Assembly: GCA_905182905.1 (NCBI GenBank)
Contig: CAJJDH010000119.1
Location: 1-36,804, forward strand
Direction of reading: 5' to 3'
Length of the DNA: 36,804 bases
Source: a marine gamma proteobacterium HTCC2089
GTDB taxonomy: Bacteria; Pseudomonadota; Gammaproteobacteria; Pseudomonadales; Azotimanducaceae
Position numbers and translations under genes: made by a program. The stretch's first letter is position 1. Every line of letters begins with the position of its first letter. This document shows positions 16,450 to 24,524 of the stretch, piece after piece. The notes beneath the pieces are model-generated. The model had not been told where the DNA came from and searched no databases. It saw nothing but the letters and a program-made list of their open reading frames with translations.

Positions 16450-17862
16450 CTATTTAGCCAGCCCGAATTTTTCGTGCTTGTCGTGATTTATTGAGTATCC
16501 GGCATAGAGTAGTGCGGCGAAAAGTGCCGGAATCACAGTTGCCGGTGAGTCCATAATACCCAGCCACATTATGACGTTAGCATCTACCTGGCCCGGAATA
16601 GCTTTGGCAGGAAAGCTGATGAGGTCTAGTACTATGCCGGCAATGAGTGTGCCAATGGCGCGGTCGGCTTTGGAGAAAAAGGCCCGGGCTGCGTAGAGGA
16701 TCCCTTCCTGCCGTACACCAAATTTGACTGCATTCTCGTCGGCTATATCAGCCAATGCCGACATAACACTGATGTTTAGAACTGAAAGGCTAGCACTGCC
16801 GATGGCGTGAAATACGAGTATTGAGGGAAAGAGTTCATCGCTACCATTTTCGGGAAATACCCCGAGCATACGCAGACAGACAGGTAAGGCTTCAAAAATA
16901 CCATAACCCAATGTCGCGATGACAATTGAGGCGCGTTTGTCGAAACGTTTGTGGATTTTGGTGGTGAGGAGAAAGCCAGAAATGTAACCACCAATGCTGC
17001 CCAGAATAAACCAACGTATCTGGTCTGAAGCTAATTCCCAATAATATAAGTTCATGTAATTGTTGAATGCTGCCCGCATACCCAGAGTAATGCTTAGGAG
17101 CAACAAGCCAAGGAGCAAATACATATAGTTAGAGTTCTGCAACGCTTGTTTAAGGTCAACAAGCAGCGAGGTCAGGCTGAATGGTTCTGCTGCCTCGGCG
17201 GGTTGTGAAAGCGTCGGTATTCGATCACGGGTAAACCAAGCGCTTATATATAGACACACAGCCACAATAATGGCGGCGACTAAACCAAAGTCTTGGTAGG
17301 CCTCTAATTTTAGTAGTCCATTTGCTTGTTCCGCGGTGGCGTAAAAGAAAAACGTCAAGCCGAACCAATGCGCGCTGGCAGCACCACTATAGCTGCCGAA
17401 GTTGTTATAGCTCATGATCGTTGAACGTTCGTGATAGTCCTTAGACATCTCGCCGCCAAAGGCTAGGTGGGGGACAAAGAACAATGTCATAAATAAGTGC
17501 AGTAGCACCGAGAAGCAGATTAACCAGAGGAATAGCTCGGTGGTGCTTAGTCCCATCGGCGGAGAGAAAATCATATACAGAGATAGTGCAACTGGAATGG
17601 GCGCTGTGAGCATAAATGGGTGTCTGCGCCCCCATTTTTTATTGCGTAATCGATCAGACCAAGAACCCACAACCGGGTCTGTTATTGCGTCAACTATCAA
17701 CGCAATGGTCGGGCCTAAACCCGCCAGTGTTGCAGGCAGACCTAAAACTTGATTGTAGTAGAGCATTACCAAAAAGCTAAACGAATACAAACAAACACTT
17801 TCTGCTGCGGCTCCGAGTCCAAATAATGTTTTGGTTCGCAGCGGTATTTTTGCTGTATCCAT
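16450..17862 (-). CDS. MFS transporter of the glycoside-pentoside-hexuronide (GPH) cation symporter type
   Basis: A 470-residue, roughly 12-segment inner-membrane protein. The DAITDPVVGSWSDRLRNKKWGRRHPF loop (about 53-78) is the GPH signature between TM2 and TM3. GPH proteins import sugars or glycosides with Na+ or H+, but marine bacteria carry many of unknown substrate. GGAGA lies 9 bases before the ATG. The convergent GNAT gene ends 38 bp from its stop. The neighbouring YheT-like hydrolase lies upstream on the same strand. No glycosidase is nearby, so a sugar substrate is not supported by context. Confidence 0.88.
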   Translation of the reverse strand: MDTAKIPLRTKTLFGLGAAAESVCLYSFSFLVMLYYNQVLGLPATLAGLGPTIALIVDAITDPVVGSWSDRLRNKKWGRRHPFMLTAPIPVALSLYMIFSPPMGLSTTELFLWLICFSVLLHLFMTLFFVPHLAFGGEMSKDYHERSTIMSYNNFGSYSGAASAHWFGLTFFFYATAEQANGLLKLEAYQDFGLVAAIIVAVCLYISAWFTRDRIPTLSQPAEAAEPFSLTSLLVDLKQALQNSNYMYLLLGLLLLSITLGMRAAFNNYMNLYYWELASDQIRWFILGSIGGYISGFLLTTKIHKRFDKRASIVIATLGYGIFEALPVCLRMLGVFPENGSDELFPSILVFHAIGSASLSVLNISVMSALADIADENAVKFGVRQEGILYAARAFFSKADRAIGTLIAGIVLDLISFPAKAIPGQVDANVIMWLGIMDSPATVIPALFAALLYAGYSINHDKHEKFGLAK

Positions 17863-17912
17863 ATTGAATAATCTCCACGTGCCGACTTATCTAACAAGGC
17901 GGCTTGGTTTAC

Positions 17913-18923
17913 CTACAATAGTCTAACTTCATTCGATAGCGCGTGTTGAAAGAAGGCGCAACTGTAGCGATCACACCAACTGTCGAACTGCCAGTTCTCT
18001 AGAAAAGCACCGTGACCGCCTTTAGCGACCCAGTCCAATGCAATGGAATCTGGCACGTTTGCATAGTATTTGGCTGGAATGATCGGATCGTCTGCTGCCG
18101 CCAGTATTTGTGCGGTTACTCCATTTAAGCCATCACCACATAGATCATAGGCAGCAAAATAGTCATCTGTATTATCGTAATCTGTATGGTACTTAACAAA
18201 GTAGTCTGTCAGGGCGGTGACCGAAGACAAATTCATTGCATCTTTGAAATTGTAAAGTTCCGGGAATGCGGCCTGTTTCTTACTCCAAAGACCGCGCCAT
18301 TTGCGCATAAAATATTGCTCATAAATGATGTTGCCACTGATTTTGAGCATGGTGTCTTCTGGGCTTAATGCAGGGCAGATAGCGAGAGTCGAAAGGCTTG
18401 GGATTTTTTTGGCAATCCGTAATGCGAAGTTCCCGCCCATGGAATAACCAATTAAGCCGGCTGGTGATTTTGGAAACTCCGCCATCAGATATTCCACTAA
18501 GGCCACTACCTCGTCGATGAGTGCTGAATGAAAGAGACCGCTATTGAGGTGAGCGGTATCGCCATGATCTCTTAGGTTGATGCGTACTACGTTAAACCCT
18601 GATTGCCAAAGTGCGTGGGCGCCGGAGAGAACGTAGGTTGAGTCTACGTTACCTAACCACCCAGGAATCATCATGACTAAAGGGGTTTGATCTGAGGGGC
18701 TATTTTGAAAATTGATATGAACGACTAACTTAACGTCGGCTACGCTTATTTCTCTGACTTGGGCTTGGGACAAAAAGCTCTGTTGCCACTTTGCTTTTAA
18801 GACCTTTCTTCCGACACTAGAGAGTATTGTTTGTACGTGAGGGTTTTGCAATCCAACGGGAGGTTGGAAGGGTTCGGCAAAAAAACTAGGTGTTATTTGT
18901 TGTGCGCTTAAGCGATCATTCAT
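17913..18923 (-). CDS. YheT-like alpha/beta-fold hydrolase
   Basis: 336 residues. The family starts with the characteristic NPHVQTIL segment. It has NLRDHGDTAH after the third strand and a full triad: S161 (GYSMGGN), D279 (ADDPIIPA) and H304 (KGGHGAFLE). Relatives (YheT, yeast Eht1, mammalian ABHD1/3) act as esterases, acyltransferases or phospholipases. No signal peptide is seen, so it is probably cytosolic or peripheral to the membrane. It lies between the GPH carrier and the TraB/GumN gene on one strand, with gaps of 50 and 36 bp. Confidence 0.88.
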   Translation of the reverse strand: MNDRLSAQQITPSFFAEPFQPPVGLQNPHVQTILSSVGRKVLKAKWQQSFLSQAQVREISVADVKLVVHINFQNSPSDQTPLVMMIPGWLGNVDSTYVLSGAHALWQSGFNVVRINLRDHGDTAHLNSGLFHSALIDEVVALVEYLMAEFPKSPAGLIGYSMGGNFALRIAKKIPSLSTLAICPALSPEDTMLKISGNIIYEQYFMRKWRGLWSKKQAAFPELYNFKDAMNLSSVTALTDYFVKYHTDYDNTDDYFAAYDLCGDGLNGVTAQILAAADDPIIPAKYYANVPDSIALDWVAKGGHGAFLENWQFDSWCDRYSCAFFQHALSNEVRLL

Positions 18924-18959
18924 GGTGTTTTACTAATATCTCTTTGCTGTTGTTACGTT

Positions 18960-20066
18960 TTAGATCTGCAGATCAACGTCATTAGAATAAATACGCTGGC
19001 CGTTTATACCCTTGCCTTTGAGTAAATTGATTATCGAATGCTCGCCCGCTAAGTGCGCAGCCCCCACTATGACAAAGTAACTCTCATTGCTGTTGAGATA
19101 GCCAACTATTTTTTCGCTCATTGCTGCATTGCGCTTGTCGAGCAATTGTTCGGAGAATTGCTGAAGAAGTTCAGAATGCGCGTATTGGTCTGCTATCAGT
19201 TTAGCTAAAGTAATATCGTCACCGCTGGCCCACGCCCTTACCAGGTCCGACGCAGCAGATTCTATTTCTGCGAACTGATTAACTGTATCCATAAGTACCG
19301 CGATTTGGGTGGCCTTGGGCTGATCAAATAAGTATGCCAGCTGTAGGTCTAGTGTCTCTAGCTGCAAAATGTTCTGACTCGATTTGCGTTGAGTAAAGTA
19401 CGCCTCGACCCCAAGATCAGGATCGTAACCCAGCGCGACAAAACCCATTAACGATAGTTGGGTGTAGGCCATTGCTGGTTTATAAAATTGCAGTGATTGC
19501 AGTGGAATACCGTATAAAGATGCGACATTTGCGAGTCGGCTATAGTCTTCGGCGTTGAAACTTTCACGTAAGTAGCGTTGCTCGGTGAGCCGTGCTGCGG
19601 CTTGAGTTTTTGCGTAGATTTCGCTGGGGCTAAGTGCTGTAGTGTTGACCTCTAAAACTAACTTGTCACTAAGCTCGAAGGCCTGCTCGTATTGTGCGGG
19701 CAATGGATAAATACTCTGCTTCAACAGGTGGAGCGACCCTGCGAGATATACGGTACTTGTACCTGACTGGTAACGCCAAAGAAATAGAGGGCGACGGGTG
19801 TTATCGGATTTTAGTCTAGCGCCGGTGGTAATTTCGATACTATCCATGCGTACCAGTTCGCAATATCCAGACAATTCTGCGGTGGCTTGTTTGCACTTAT
19901 CTTGGGCAGCGAGGGCGGCTGCTACTCTATTTTCTTGCTCGCCACTCGAGTATTCAACATCCACTTGGGCGCTGTGCACTGCGATTGACTCATGGGGCTT
20001 GGCAAAACTAGTGCTACAGGACAACAAGCCAAGCATTGCGAAGGTAAGTAGACGCATAAAGGTCAT
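18960..20066 (-). CDS. Secreted TraB/GumN family protein
   Basis: About 368 residues. The ATG at 20111 is also possible, but the one at 20066 opens directly onto a signal peptide (MTFMRLLTFAMLGLLSCSTS, cut after SFA), which I prefer. The mature protein has a short Cys-containing N-terminal region and then the TraB/GumN domain, with YLAGSLHLLK at its start and VIVGAAHLAGEHS near its end. These GxxH motifs resemble those of Tiki-type metalloproteases, to which the family is related. The bacterial role is poorly known. It lies 49 bp after the CinA-like gene, and the longer start would leave 4 bp, so the two may be coupled. Confidence 0.85.
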   Translation of the reverse strand: MTFMRLLTFAMLGLLSCSTSFAKPHESIAVHSAQVDVEYSSGEQENRVAAALAAQDKCKQATAELSGYCELVRMDSIEITTGARLKSDNTRRPLFLWRYQSGTSTVYLAGSLHLLKQSIYPLPAQYEQAFELSDKLVLEVNTTALSPSEIYAKTQAAARLTEQRYLRESFNAEDYSRLANVASLYGIPLQSLQFYKPAMAYTQLSLMGFVALGYDPDLGVEAYFTQRKSSQNILQLETLDLQLAYLFDQPKATQIAVLMDTVNQFAEIESAASDLVRAWASGDDITLAKLIADQYAHSELLQQFSEQLLDKRNAAMSEKIVGYLNSNESYFVIVGAAHLAGEHSIINLLKGKGINGQRIYSNDVDLQI

Positions 20067-20115
20067 GCTTGTTCTCGCCCTTGGCGCTGTGAGCTGAATA
20101 AGGTAATTCATGGGC

Positions 20116-20886
20116 TTAGCTATCTGCGTCTAACCCAAGGTCCTCGGGGGTTTCACCAATTGCTGTTACGGCAGCCATGACTAATTTTGCGATTTGTTGC
20201 AGTTGGTCAATGTCTGCACCACGAATGACAAGGTTTGTGCCATAACGCTCGTCGCGAAAAAATGGGTAGCTGCCCACGTCAGAATCTGGGTGCTCTTGCT
20301 GAATTTTCGCGAGAGCATCGGCGATTGAACTCTCGCCAGTAAAGGCCCGTACCGTGTGACTGCGAATTATAGGACCGCTCTTGAGCTGACCTTCTAAGGT
20401 AGAGAGCATGGCCTGCATGACTGAAGGAATTCCCGCCATAACATGAACATTTTCCATTGCGAAACCTTGAGGCCCGCCGGATGGGTTGTCTATGAGCGTA
20501 GCGCCCTTCGGCACTCTGGCCATCAATAGGCGTGATGCCATTATGTCGTCAGGGGCGGGCCGTTTGCGAATACGCACTGCGATATCAGGGTGTTCTATGA
20601 TTTCTACGCCAAAGGCTTTTGCAATGCATACCGCGGTAATGTCATCGTGAGTTGGGCCAATGCCGCCGGTTGTAAAAACGTAATCAAACTCACCCCTTAC
20701 CTCATTCACTGTATCTACTATGATTGCCTCGACATCTGGGATGACTCGGCAATGTTTAATTTGAATGCCCCAATTGCCTAAAGTCTTGGCAATGTGATTG
20801 AGGTTTATATCTTGAGTTCGACCGGAAAGGATTTCATTACCGATAATCAAAACACAGGCTGTGACCGCATTTTGTGCATTTGGCAT
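20116..20886 (-). CDS. CinA-type MoCF-domain protein (molybdopterin-binding fold)
   Basis: 256 residues made of one MoCF/MoaB-like domain. The ACVLIIGNEILSGRTQD start and the TTGGIGPTHDDIT loop (about 72-84) are the hallmarks of the N-terminal half of CinA. The C-terminal amidohydrolase (nicotinamide-nucleotide deamidase) half of full CinA is absent, as in stand-alone YfaY-type proteins. Related domains hydrolyse ADP-ribose or bind molybdopterin, so a nucleotide-salvage or cofactor role is possible. In the 132-bp gap before it a small inverted repeat (GCTCA...TGAGC, 20936-20956) is visible. Confidence 0.88.
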   Translation of the reverse strand: MPNAQNAVTACVLIIGNEILSGRTQDINLNHIAKTLGNWGIQIKHCRVIPDVEAIIVDTVNEVRGEFDYVFTTGGIGPTHDDITAVCIAKAFGVEIIEHPDIAVRIRKRPAPDDIMASRLLMARVPKGATLIDNPSGGPQGFAMENVHVMAGIPSVMQAMLSTLEGQLKSGPIIRSHTVRAFTGESSIADALAKIQQEHPDSDVGSYPFFRDERYGTNLVIRGADIDQLQQIAKLVMAAVTAIGETPEDLGLDADS

Positions 20887-21018
20887 AATTAGTACCGCTT
20901 AGTTGTTTATTTGTTTTGGTCGGAGTTTAGCAGATGCTCAAGTTTCAGACCTGAGCCAAAAAGCCAGTAGCTCTAAGGTTTTTGTGTTGTTAAGCAAAGT
21001 TCTGTTTGCAGTCGTTTG

Positions 21019-21819
21019 CTATTTGTTGATGAAGTTTGGCTTACGCTTGGCGGCGAAGGCTCTGCGGCCCTCCTTGTAATCCTCACTGTTGAAGCAAGTG
21101 TCGATCATAGCGCGTACTTCGGCAACTTCCTCTGCTCGGCTGTCTCGCTCCCAAGCATTTATCGCAGCTTTTGCGGCTTTCACTGTGAGCGGGGCATTGG
21201 ACGCGATGTTTAGCGCGTATTCAATACAGGCTTTTTCTATAGCGTCACGCTCGTGAATAAAGTTAACAATACCCATATCCATTGCTTGAGCAGCGGGCAT
21301 AAACCGTGCTGAGAACATAATGTCCCTTGCATTGCTAGGTCCTACTAACCGCGCTAGTTTTGCAAGCCCTTCAAACTCGTAGCCTAAGCCTAGCTTTGCT
21401 GCTGGTATGCCAAAGTGCGAGTCCGGGGTGGCAAATCTTATGTCTGCGGATAATGCCGTGGCCATACCGCCACCAATGCAATAACCCTCAATCAGTGCAA
21501 TTAGCGGTTTTTCAATTTTGCTCAGCCAGTGCGTGGCACGGCCCGCAATTTGACCGTAGCTGTCTCGTTGTTCTGAATTAGAGCGCTTTTCATCGAATTC
21601 GGAAATGTCGGCTCCTGAAACAAAGGCCTTGCCACCTGCACCGCGCATAATTACCACGCGCACCTCATCGTTACCGGCAAAATGCTCAAGAATATCGCCA
21701 ATGCCCTGCCACATTTCTAAAGATAAGGCGTTGTGCCGTGAGGGATTGTTGAATGTCATCCAGCCAATACCGTCTGCTATATGCGCTTGCATACGCTCGG
21801 TTGAAAGTTCCAGTGACAT
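21019..21819 (-). CDS. Crotonase-superfamily protein annotated by homology as enoyl-CoA hydratase, lacking both classical glutamates
   Basis: 266 residues. AGGAG lies directly before the first ATG (21825) but 6 bases before the ATG at 21819, so I use the latter. Both oxyanion-hole segments of the fold are intact: FVSGADI (67-73) and IGGGM (115-119). Against rat enoyl-CoA hydratase, E144 aligns with A120 and E164 with A140. Y147 in LGLGYEFEG and the RRAFAAKRKPNF ending instead recall E. coli methylmalonyl-CoA decarboxylase (YgfG), although its His (SAGHDI) is Ala here. It is therefore a CoA-ester enzyme of uncertain reaction: hydratase with a displaced base, isomerase or decarboxylase. It diverges from an acyl-CoA dehydrogenase. 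Confidence 0.9.
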   Translation of the reverse strand: MSLELSTERMQAHIADGIGWMTFNNPSRHNALSLEMWQGIGDILEHFAGNDEVRVVIMRGAGGKAFVSGADISEFDEKRSNSEQRDSYGQIAGRATHWLSKIEKPLIALIEGYCIGGGMATALSADIRFATPDSHFGIPAAKLGLGYEFEGLAKLARLVGPSNARDIMFSARFMPAAQAMDMGIVNFIHERDAIEKACIEYALNIASNAPLTVKAAKAAINAWERDSRAEEVAEVRAMIDTCFNSEDYKEGRRAFAAKRKPNFINK

Positions 21820-21997
21820 ATTCATCTCCTATTTTTGTCCTTTATACTGCCTCGAGCGCGAGGAGTATTGGTGGCCTTGCAAAAAGTCTACGTATTAAAA
21901 ATCTAAGAAATATTGTATAGATTATGTTTCAGCGCCTTTGGCCAAGCGACAAAAGTATGTCAGGTGTTTTTTCAATAACAATCAAAAGTTGAGAATT

Positions 21998-23164
21998 ATG
22001 GATTTTGCTTTAACAGACGAACAAGAGTTGATTCGCGATGCGGTAGCCAGAGTATGCAAAGACTTTCCTGACGAGTATTGGGCGGAGAAAGACGCTAAAC
22101 ACGAGTTCCCCTGGGATTTTTACAATGCTATGTCTGAAGCCGGTTGGATTGGTGTTGCCATTCCAGAGGCTTATGGAGGTAGTGGGCGCGGTATTACTGA
22201 AGCCAGTATTGTGTTGGAGACTGTGGCGGCTAGCGGCGCAGCTATGAATGGCGCCACGCCCCTGCACCTGTCTATGTTCGGTATGGAGCCGGTGGTCAAA
22301 TACGGCTCTGAAGAGATGAAGCAAGCATATCTGCCGCGCGTTGCCAGCGGTGAAATGCATGTGGCCTTTGGCGTTACTGAACCTGATGCGGGTACAGATA
22401 CTACCTCCATTACGACCTTTGCTCGCCGGGAGGGCGACAATTATATTGTAAGGGGACGTAAGGTCTGGACAACAAAGGCGTTACAGTCTGAGCGAGTATT
22501 ACTATTGGTGCGCACAACGCCCAGAAATGAAGTTGAGCGCCGCACCGATGGCATGACGTTGCTACTGGCGGAATTACAGCGCGACGAAGTGACTATATCG
22601 CCCATAGATAAGGTCGGTCGCAATGCCGTTGCTACCTGCGAAGTGGTTTATGACGATTTACCGGTAAAAGTAACTGATCGTGTAGGCGAGGAAGGTAAAG
22701 GTTTCAGCTACCTTATTTCCGGCTTGAATGCAGAGCGTATTTTGATTGCTGCTGAGGCACTGGGTATTGGTAAAGCTGCCCTGAATAGGGCTGTCAACTA
22801 TGCCAATGAGCGCGTAGTTTTTGGGCGGCCTATTGGTAAAAATCAAGGTGTAGCCTTTCCGTTGGCCGAGGCGAAAATGCGTTTAGATGCGGCCGAGCTA
22901 ATGATCCGTAAAGCCGCATGGATGTTGGACAACGGGCAGCCCTGTGGTGCTGAAGCGAATATGGCTAAGTGGCTGGCAGCGGATGCCTGTTTTCAAGCCG
23001 CTGATCAAGCTATGCAAACCCATGGTGGATTTGGCTATGCCAAGGAATACCATGTTGAACGATACTGGCGCGAGGCGCGGTTGATGCGTATTGCTCCGAT
23101 TTCTCAAGAGATGATTCAAAATTTCGTCTCTGAACACGTATTGGGATTGCCCAGATCATATTAG
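21998..23164 (+). CDS. Acyl-CoA dehydrogenase with IVD-type catalytic position
   Basis: A full-length 388-residue flavin acyl-CoA dehydrogenase. MDFALTDEQELIRDAV marks the true start at 21998, and the upstream in-frame stretch is not conserved-looking. FGVTEPDAGTDTT and ERVVFGRPIGKNQGVAFPLA are family motifs. At the medium-chain base position (YEGT) it reads APIS. E246 in SGLNAERILIA sits where isovaleryl-CoA and long-chain dehydrogenases keep their base, so it should be active with that geometry. The ending LGLPRSY is typical of this subgroup. It diverges from the crotonase, with both promoters in the 178-bp spacer, and a shared substrate is plausible. Confidence 0.94.
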   Translation: MDFALTDEQELIRDAVARVCKDFPDEYWAEKDAKHEFPWDFYNAMSEAGWIGVAIPEAYGGSGRGITEASIVLETVAASGAAMNGATPLHLSMFGMEPVVKYGSEEMKQAYLPRVASGEMHVAFGVTEPDAGTDTTSITTFARREGDNYIVRGRKVWTTKALQSERVLLLVRTTPRNEVERRTDGMTLLLAELQRDEVTISPIDKVGRNAVATCEVVYDDLPVKVTDRVGEEGKGFSYLISGLNAERILIAAEALGIGKAALNRAVNYANERVVFGRPIGKNQGVAFPLAEAKMRLDAAELMIRKAAWMLDNGQPCGAEANMAKWLAADACFQAADQAMQTHGGFGYAKEYHVERYWREARLMRIAPISQEMIQNFVSEHVLGLPRSY

Positions 23165-23189
23165 CTGTTGCTTGTAAAAGCTCAGATAG

Positions 23190-23211
23190 GCACCCGCTAC
23201 TGGTCGGGTGC
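23190..23211 (+). terminator. Hairpin between convergent genes
   Basis: A 7-bp G/C-rich stem (GCACCCG / CGGGTGC) with an 8-nt loop, 25 bp after the dehydrogenase stop and before the convergent secreted-protein gene. Only a weak T-run (ACTTGTTT) follows. Confidence 0.5.
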
Positions 23212-23250
23212 GACTTGTTTGCCGGTAAACACTAGGCGCCTTAAAAACAG

Positions 23251-23679
23251 CTACTTAGCATGCAGGACATTACAGCTTTCCAAGACGATCTGTGCCGCTG
23301 TATCACTGCGAGCCTTATTTAGATTTTTCAGTACACAATTTGCGGCTTCGGGTGTTTGCGGGGCAGCTGACCGGTAGGGTGAATTTGGATGTATTAGCAT
23401 CGGCGGAAGAGCTATACCCGACAAGGCTCCGGCAATAATGTGTTCTTGACTATCCTCAGCAGTACTGCAGCTGAGACTGCTGCTTAGATCCCGGCACAGC
23501 ACTTTTTCAATCCTAGGGTGAGCGCCAGGTTTTGCTTCCATTTCAATATCTACCCAGCCAGGCCCTCGATTGTCTGTGTGCGTGATCTGTTTGTTGACCC
23601 CAGCCTCTGATACTTGGGCAACCGCTTGATTGATAGTGAAAATCATCAGGAATAAAACAAAGTGAGTAATTTTGTGCAT
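23251..23679 (-). CDS. Small secreted protein of unknown function
   Basis: 142 residues. MHKITHFVLFLMIFTINQAVA is a clear signal peptide, with cleavage before QVSEAG. The mature part has four cysteines besides a low-complexity centre. The C-terminus (ANCVLKNLNKARSDTAAQI, then ESC) resembles a short Cys-ended helical motif that I recall from many unannotated gammaproteobacterial proteins. I recognise no named family. It is convergent with the acyl-CoA dehydrogenase and followed on the same strand by nothing. It is probably periplasmic. Confidence 0.65.
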   Translation of the reverse strand: MHKITHFVLFLMIFTINQAVAQVSEAGVNKQITHTDNRGPGWVDIEMEAKPGAHPRIEKVLCRDLSSSLSCSTAEDSQEHIIAGALSGIALPPMLIHPNSPYRSAAPQTPEAANCVLKNLNKARSDTAAQIVLESCNVLHAK

Positions 23680-23843
23680 ATGAAACTCAGTTAGTTAACT
23701 AGTGAAAGCAGAGTTTAACCTCTAATTTTACTGTTCTGCGTAAAGTATTTTGGCGTACGACTAGTGGTAGACAAATTTGGATGTTTGGGGGTTCGATGCC
23801 CGTTAGGTTCTCTTTGAGAGAGTTTTCTAGACTATATGGTCGT

Positions 23844-24506
23844 CTAGCCAGCCAGTATTTGCGCAACTCGCGTGCGCAGCGTCGGAATGATCTCCGCTTC
23901 TACCCAAGGGTTTTTTCTCAGCCAGATCGTATTACGTGGGCTGGGGTGGGGAAGCGGCACCATGCTGGGTAAGTAGTCTTGCCACTGGGCAACAATTGTT
24001 TGTAGGGTCATCTTTGTTTTAGTTTGCCTAGATTTTTTTGGGTCTTTTCTTGGGTCCTTTTTGGGGTCAAGGTGCCAGTCAATAGCATAGCGGCCGATGG
24101 CTATGGTCAGTTCTATATTTACCAGTTGTGACAGCAAATTTGTTCGCCACATTGGGGCACACTCTGGTCTGGGGGGTAAGTCTCCACCCTTACCACGGCC
24201 TGGGTAACAAAAGCCCATCGGCACAATGGCAAATAGGTCTTCGTTATAGAATTGGTCAGCATCTACACCTAGCCAGTTTCTTAAACGGTCACCGCTAGGA
24301 TCGTTAAATGGAATCCCTGTTGCATGGACGGCTGTCCCCGGTGCTTGGCCAACAATGAGGATTTTTGCTTTTGGATTGGCTTGCAACACTGGCCTTGGTC
24401 CAAGTGGAAGATCCTTGGTGCAATGTGTGCAGGCCCGAATATCCTCAATCAGGTCGATGAAATTGATAGGACCTGATGCTTTGTTGCTTTTTATAGTCTG
24501 TCTCAC
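23844..24506 (-). CDS. Uracil-DNA glycosylase superfamily protein with Fe-S cysteines
   Basis: 220 residues from a GTG start, with AAGAG 8 bases upstream. The fold motifs are VGQAPGTAVHATGIPFNDPSG (about 51-71) and LPHPSPRNTIW near the C-terminus. Four cysteines, C26-x2-C29 and C99-x15-C115, reproduce the spacing of the [4Fe-4S] ligands of family 4 uracil-DNA glycosylases, so a cluster is likely. The GQAPG motif and the extended HPSPRN loop differ from family 4, so the removed base may not be uracil. Between the conserved blocks is a Lys/Asp/Pro-rich insertion (DPKKDPRKDPKK) made by a 12-bp DNA repeat. It ends far from its neighbours' functions; a housekeeping repair role is likely. Confidence 0.85.
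   Translation of the reverse strand: MRQTIKSNKASGPINFIDLIEDIRACTHCTKDLPLGPRPVLQANPKAKILIVGQAPGTAVHATGIPFNDPSGDRLRNWLGVDADQFYNEDLFAIVPMGFCYPGRGKGGDLPPRPECAPMWRTNLLSQLVNIELTIAIGRYAIDWHLDPKKDPRKDPKKSRQTKTKMTLQTIVAQWQDYLPSMVPLPHPSPRNTIWLRKNPWVEAEIIPTLRTRVAQILAG
24039..24068 (-). repeat. In-frame 12-bp repeat inside the UDG gene
   Basis: On the plus strand TGGGTCTTTTCT is followed by TGGGTCCTTTTT and a partial third copy. It encodes the repeated Lys-Asp-Pro-basic units and keeps the frame, so its length could vary between strains without breaking the protein. Confidence 0.7.
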
Positions 24507-24524
24507 GGCAGTACTCTTGGGGAT

